A DNA stretch of 23,438 nt from positions 1 to 23,438 of the IMG/VR virus record IMGVR_UViG_3300017762_000082. The stretch is one strand, 5' to 3'. The position numbers and the translations under genes are program-made. A model generated the notes under the pieces. The model did not search any database. It saw only the letters and a program-made list of their open reading frames with translations, and was not told the DNA's origin. This DNA comes from a virus. This document shows positions 21,744 to 23,438 of the stretch, piece after piece (within the stretch, counting starts at the first letter, position 1; the number at the start of each line of letters is the position of its first letter).

Positions 21744-22000
21744 TGGAGTATGACAACACTAACCGGGGCGTTCTATTTAAGAACGACAAGAAGGCCGATG
21801 AGAGGCATCCTGATTACAAGGGAAGTTACACGGACGTCAATGGCAATGACCACTGGCTCAATGCGTGGTTGGCTAAAGATAAGAATGGTAACACCTACAT
21901 GCGCCTCACGACCAAGCTTAAGGATGATGTCCACAAGCAAGGCATGCAGCAGGCGCGTCAGGTGATAGATCAGGGAGATGATAGTGACATCCCATTCTAA
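21743..22000 (+). CDS. Small protein with SSB-like C-terminal tip
   Basis: An 85-residue protein starting MEYDNTNRGVLFKNDKKADE, then DYKGSYTDVNGNDHWLNAWL and GNTYMRLTTKLKD, and ending DQGDDSDIPF. The DNTNRGxLFKNDKK start belongs to a small phage protein family with a short beta domain. The acidic ending in DIPF resembles the C-terminal tip of bacterial SSB that recruits repair and replication proteins. It follows the probable annealing gene (TAATG), supporting a single-strand DNA role. The domain is shorter than a full OB fold. DNA binding is inferred, not shown. Confidence 0.65.
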   Translation: MEYDNTNRGVLFKNDKKADERHPDYKGSYTDVNGNDHWLNAWLAKDKNGNTYMRLTTKLKDDVHKQGMQQARQVIDQGDDSDIPF

Positions 22001-22199
22001 ACGCGCCGCAGAGCGATTCTGCGAGCTTCTAAGGGACGTTGATGATCAGGCAGGTTCACACCTCGGATTAGGGTTAAACGTCTCTAGGGCCACTGTATAT
22101 CGCTGGAGACAGCAGATTGATTCAGTGGACACACTCGGCATGCTGGCTGATTACTTCGGTGTGCCAATTACTGAGTTCTTACGGGAGAAAGAGCAATGA
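21984..22199 (+). CDS. Small HTH DNA-binding regulator
   Basis: A 71-residue protein. I prefer GTG 21984 because AGGGAG (21972-21977) is correctly spaced from it; the ATG at 21978 directly abuts that site. The centre holds a helix-turn-helix (GLNVSRATVYRWRQQID), and the end (DTLGMLADYFGVPITEFLRE) is the helical tail seen in Cro/CI-type regulators. It lies just upstream of a control region with repeated palindromic sites and is a candidate ligand for them. It overlaps the previous gene by 17 bases and the next by 4. Confidence 0.72.
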   Translation: MTSHSKRAAERFCELLRDVDDQAGSHLGLGLNVSRATVYRWRQQIDSVDTLGMLADYFGVPITEFLREKEQ

Positions 22200-22420
22200 G
22201 TCAGAAGAAAAGGATCTTGTCGCACCTAAACAGCGGTAAGCGACTAACAAGGCTGAGTGCATGGCATGAGCTAGGGGTTATTGAGTGCCCGGCACGTATT
22301 TCTGAGTTAAGGGCAGAGGGTTACACAATCTTCTCAGAGCGGAAGACGGTGTTGAATCGATTCGGTGAGTCAGTGCGGATTGCCGAATGGTTTATGCCGT
22401 TGCAATGTAAACGTCCCTGA
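22196..22420 (+). CDS. HTH_39-type small DNA-binding protein
   Basis: A 74-residue protein overlapping the previous stop (ATGA). The sequence KKRILSHLNSGKRLTRLSAW, ELGVIECPARISELRAEGYT and FGESVRIAEWFM is a classic winged-helix pattern. The GxxLTRLxAxxxxG and PARISELRxxG motifs are those of the HTH_39 family common in phages and prophages. It probably binds DNA as a regulator. Its stop codon overlaps the A-run that forms the U-tract of the leftward terminator. Confidence 0.78.
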   Translation: MSQKKRILSHLNSGKRLTRLSAWHELGVIECPARISELRAEGYTIFSERKTVLNRFGESVRIAEWFMPLQCKRP

Positions 22421-22447
22421 AAAAAGAAACCCCCTCAAGAGAGGGGG
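22420..22447 (-). terminator. Leftward intrinsic terminator
   Basis: CCCCCTC (22430-22436), an AAGA loop and GAGGGGG (22441-22447) form a perfect 7-bp stem. Read on the - strand it is followed by TTTCTTTTTT (22429-22420), a proper U-tract. On the + strand no T-run follows. It therefore terminates leftward transcription. Confidence 0.78.
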
Positions 22448-22524
22448 AGTCACGGGAGTTCCACTATGTTGACTAAGGGGGTCAAACTTGTGGTATCTTC
22501 AACCTCGGCTAAGAAGACAAAGAT
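22420..22524 (-). ncRNA. Predicted leftward small RNA, about 105 nt
   Basis: A promoter-like pair on the - strand predicts a start near 22524, and the leftward terminator predicts an end near 22420. The transcript would contain two hairpins: a weak one (TTGAC/GTCAA, 22485-22469) and the terminator stem. No plausible coding frame with an RBS is seen in it. Its 3' end is antisense only to the last bases of the upstream HTH gene, so it could act in trans or simply attenuate leftward transcription. No expression evidence is available. Confidence 0.45.
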
Positions 22525-22530
22525 GTGTGT

Positions 22531-22559
22531 ATTGTACGTTACGTTACAACGTGTGACAA
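22531..22559 (-). promoter_or_regulatory. Leftward sigma70-like promoter
   Basis: On the - strand TTGTCA (22559-22554) and TACAAT (22536-22531) are separated by exactly 17 bases. Each box has five of six consensus bases. The spacer carries two GTTAC motifs, so binding to the repeats would block RNA polymerase. Confidence 0.68.
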
Positions 22560-22588
22560 CTCGTTACGATGTGTAACAACTTGTTACC
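22538..22588. repeat. GTTAC operator-like tandem repeats
   Basis: Two adjacent 20-bp units, 22543-22562 and 22563-22582, begin GTTAC and share the frame GTTAC-A/G-A-C/T-GTGT-G/A-ACAACT-C/T. A further GTTAC precedes them (22538) and another follows (22583). Within each unit GTTAC-N5-GTAAC (second unit exact, first with one change) forms a dyad. A repeated dyad every 20 bp, about two helical turns, is typical of cooperative repressor operators or iterons. Confidence 0.7.
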
Positions 22589-22635
22589 TTTCTACACACT
22601 TCTTTCCTTCAAGTCAGAGATTACTGGGCGTTAGG

Positions 22636-22657
22636 CCGGGGAACCGAAGAACCCCGG
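22636..22657. other. GC-rich hairpin
   Basis: CCGGGG (22636-22641) pairs perfectly with CCCCGG (22652-22657) around a 10-nt loop. No T-run follows. It may be part of a structured leader RNA or a protein-binding element; nothing else identifies it. Confidence 0.4.
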
Positions 22658-22770
22658 AGCGGAGTTGACCCTCTTCATGATGCGCCCCGCTGGCTGAGAG
22701 CAAGTCAAGCGGATAGATGACAAGATTCGATACAGTAATTAACGCTCGTCATTATTAACTAACTTCATGT

Positions 22771-22784
22771 CAGAGCTTGCTCTG
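22771..22784. promoter_or_regulatory. Inverted repeat before next gene
   Basis: CAGAGC-TT-GCTCTG is a perfect 6-bp inverted repeat 21 bases upstream of the preferred start at 22806. The 2-nt gap is too short for an RNA loop without opening a pair, so it is more likely a DNA dyad, such as an operator. Confidence 0.4.
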
Positions 22785-22805
22785 GCATTAAAAGGGGAAG
22801 TGTGG

Positions 22806-23051
22806 ATGAAATTAAGTAAAGAAGTAAGACTTCGGCTCTGCGAGTGGGGCGGTGAAGGTGGGATTGTCGTAAGTGATGGTTGGGAGGATAAAGACGCTCT
22901 TTTACGAGCAGATATTCTTAAAGATTGGATAGAGGATCTCACTTGCTTGTACAGTGATGCACTGCTTGATATGGGTGGGGCCAACGCGACAGGCGTACAA
23001 TTCATTGAGTTAACTGAAGAGTATTTTTCAGTAGTAAGAGGCGGAAAATAA
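22806..23051 (+). CDS. Hypothetical small protein
   Basis: An 81-residue acidic protein. I choose ATG 22806 because AGGGGAAG (22793-22800) is ideally spaced. An upstream in-frame ATG at 22767 would run through the dyad and has no good Shine-Dalgarno. Sequence: MKLSKEVRLRLCEWGGEGGI, WEDKDALLRADILKDWIEDL, NATGVQFIELTEEYFSVV. No family, signal peptide or membrane segment is recognised. It is the first gene after the control region and overlaps the next (TAATG). Confidence 0.6.
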   Translation: MKLSKEVRLRLCEWGGEGGIVVSDGWEDKDALLRADILKDWIEDLTCLYSDALLDMGGANATGVQFIELTEEYFSVVRGGK

Positions 23052-23287
23052 TGAATCAGTTCGTAGTTGTAGATATGCGGTCAGGCATGATGGATGGCAT
23101 GTATCCGAGCCTTGAGGATGCCAAGGAAATGGCCGAGTTCATGGAAAGTCGTTACAAAGGTAGTTTTTTTAGAGTGCTAGAAATGCATGATGATGGCCGT
23201 GAGTGTCCGTGGTTTTTCCCGCCTGATCATCTCATGCACTGGGAAATGAAGAAGGTTTTCTATCAGGACAGGGAGTACGTGCAGTGA
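23051..23287 (+). CDS. Hypothetical small protein
   Basis: A 78-residue protein starting MNQFVVVDMRSGMMDGMYPS, with LEDAKEMAEFMESRYKGSFF and a Trp/Pro-rich end (CPWFFPPDHLMHWEMKKVFY). The beta-beta-alpha-beta start is typical of small phage proteins that present one edge strand, but no family is certain. The start overlaps the previous stop (TAATG) and the next gene begins in its stop codon (GTGA). Confidence 0.6.
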   Translation: MNQFVVVDMRSGMMDGMYPSLEDAKEMAEFMESRYKGSFFRVLEMHDDGRECPWFFPPDHLMHWEMKKVFYQDREYVQ

Positions 23288-23438
23288 TAATTCTAAAAGA
23301 CGGCACCTATTACGAGCCAAGTGACGAAGAGATCATTAACTGGCAGAGAGCCTACGACAAGATCGATGTGCATAAGGAACTGGCAGCCATCGGTAACTGG
23401 GCTGACGCTAATCCGGGCAAGCGAAAGGTCAACGGCCC
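23284..23438 (+). CDS. Probable phage replication-associated protein (partial)
   Basis: The gene starts at GTG 23284, which overlaps the previous stop, and runs off the window after 51 complete codons. The visible part reads IILKDGTYYEPSDEEIINWQ, RAYDKIDVHKELAAIGNWAD, then ANPGKRKVNGP. The pattern LKDGxxYxxxDEE, followed by a Y-x-x-[IV]-D-V-x-x-E-L-x-x-x-x-x-W helix and N-P-x-K-R, is typical of segments in phage replication and helicase-loader proteins (DnaT/replisome-organizer type). Whether more domains follow cannot be seen. Confidence 0.55.
   Translation, partial: MIILKDGTYYEPSDEEIINWQRAYDKIDVHKELAAIGNWADANPGKRKVNG

Larger units (their letters stand above)
22421..22805. other. Noncoding control region between early gene blocks
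   Basis: About 385 bases without a convincing gene. It contains, left to right, the leftward terminator, a TTGAC/GTCAA hairpin (22469-22485), a leftward promoter with overlapping GTTAC repeats, a GC-rich hairpin (22636-22657), and the inverted repeat CAGAGC-TT-GCTCTG (22771-22784) just before the next gene. No clear rightward promoter is visible, so rightward genes may depend on readthrough or a phage-specific promoter. Confidence 0.7.

Noticed and set aside
22538-22588. GTTAC repeats as a CRISPR array
   Set aside because: Units are 20 bp, directly adjacent, with no spacers and only two full copies. The internal dyads indicate an operator.
22650-22745. tRNA-like sequence around GATTCGAT
   Set aside because: The flanking bases do not pair as a T-arm, and no acceptor or anticodon stem can be drawn.

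Overview
The window is a stretch of a tailed double-stranded DNA phage genome of the short-tailed (podovirus-like) kind. Every convincing gene lies on the + strand. Genes are packed with TAATG, ATGA, TTGA and GTGA stop/start overlaps and Shine-Dalgarno-like purine runs. The evidence for a short tail is a P22-type portal, an SU10/DUF5309-type major capsid protein, a nozzle/stabilization-like tail protein and a set of internal (ejection) virion proteins, with no tape measure, tube or sheath gene. The secreted proteins, Gram-negative signal peptides and T4-type lysozyme imply a Gram-negative host. The protein flavour resembles marine phages of proteobacteria; that assignment is from memory of families, not from a search. 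No integrase, terminase or DNA polymerase is present.

Layout: (1) 76-798, three small conserved phage proteins. (2) 798-5712, tail and adhesion module: a GY-motif protein with a dockerin-like Ca loop, a tail fibre with a gp10-type C-terminus, a nozzle/stabilization-like protein carrying an apparent domain insertion, a jelly-roll-ended fibre protein and a GNAT-like protein. (3) 5714-10740, Gln/Ala/Gly-rich internal virion/ejection proteins. (4) 10742-15023, portal, small protein, acidic scaffold and major capsid protein, closed by a strong intrinsic terminator. (5) 15035-15720, small post-capsid proteins. (6) 15623-18289, five overlapping genes that each start with a signal peptide and are Cys-paired: an envelope-targeted cassette of unknown function. 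(7) 18286-19884, lysis: membrane coiled-coil protein, XhlA-like protein, three-TM holin, and GH24 lysozyme with a Glu-Cys-Thr triad. (8) 19885-20026, an inverted-repeat-rich control region. (9) 20027-22420, small early-type genes: a protein with a FliM-like N-terminal peptide, a probable recombination protein, a small protein with an SSB-like C-terminal tip, and two HTH proteins. (10) 22421-22805, a noncoding control region. It holds a strong leftward sigma70-like promoter overlapping GTTAC-N5-GTAAC repeats, and a leftward intrinsic terminator about 80-100 bp away, together predicting a roughly 105-nt minus-strand RNA. (11) 22806-end, small genes and the start of a probable replication gene.

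The modules run tail, ejection, portal, scaffold, capsid, envelope cassette, lysis, early genes. Relative to the usual portal-capsid-tail order, the tail block lies upstream of the head block. The best candidates for undescribed biology are the secreted cassette (including a pilin-like protein next to a chaperone-like protein), the FliM N-terminal mimic, the predicted leftward small RNA with its operator array, and two parS-like palindromes.
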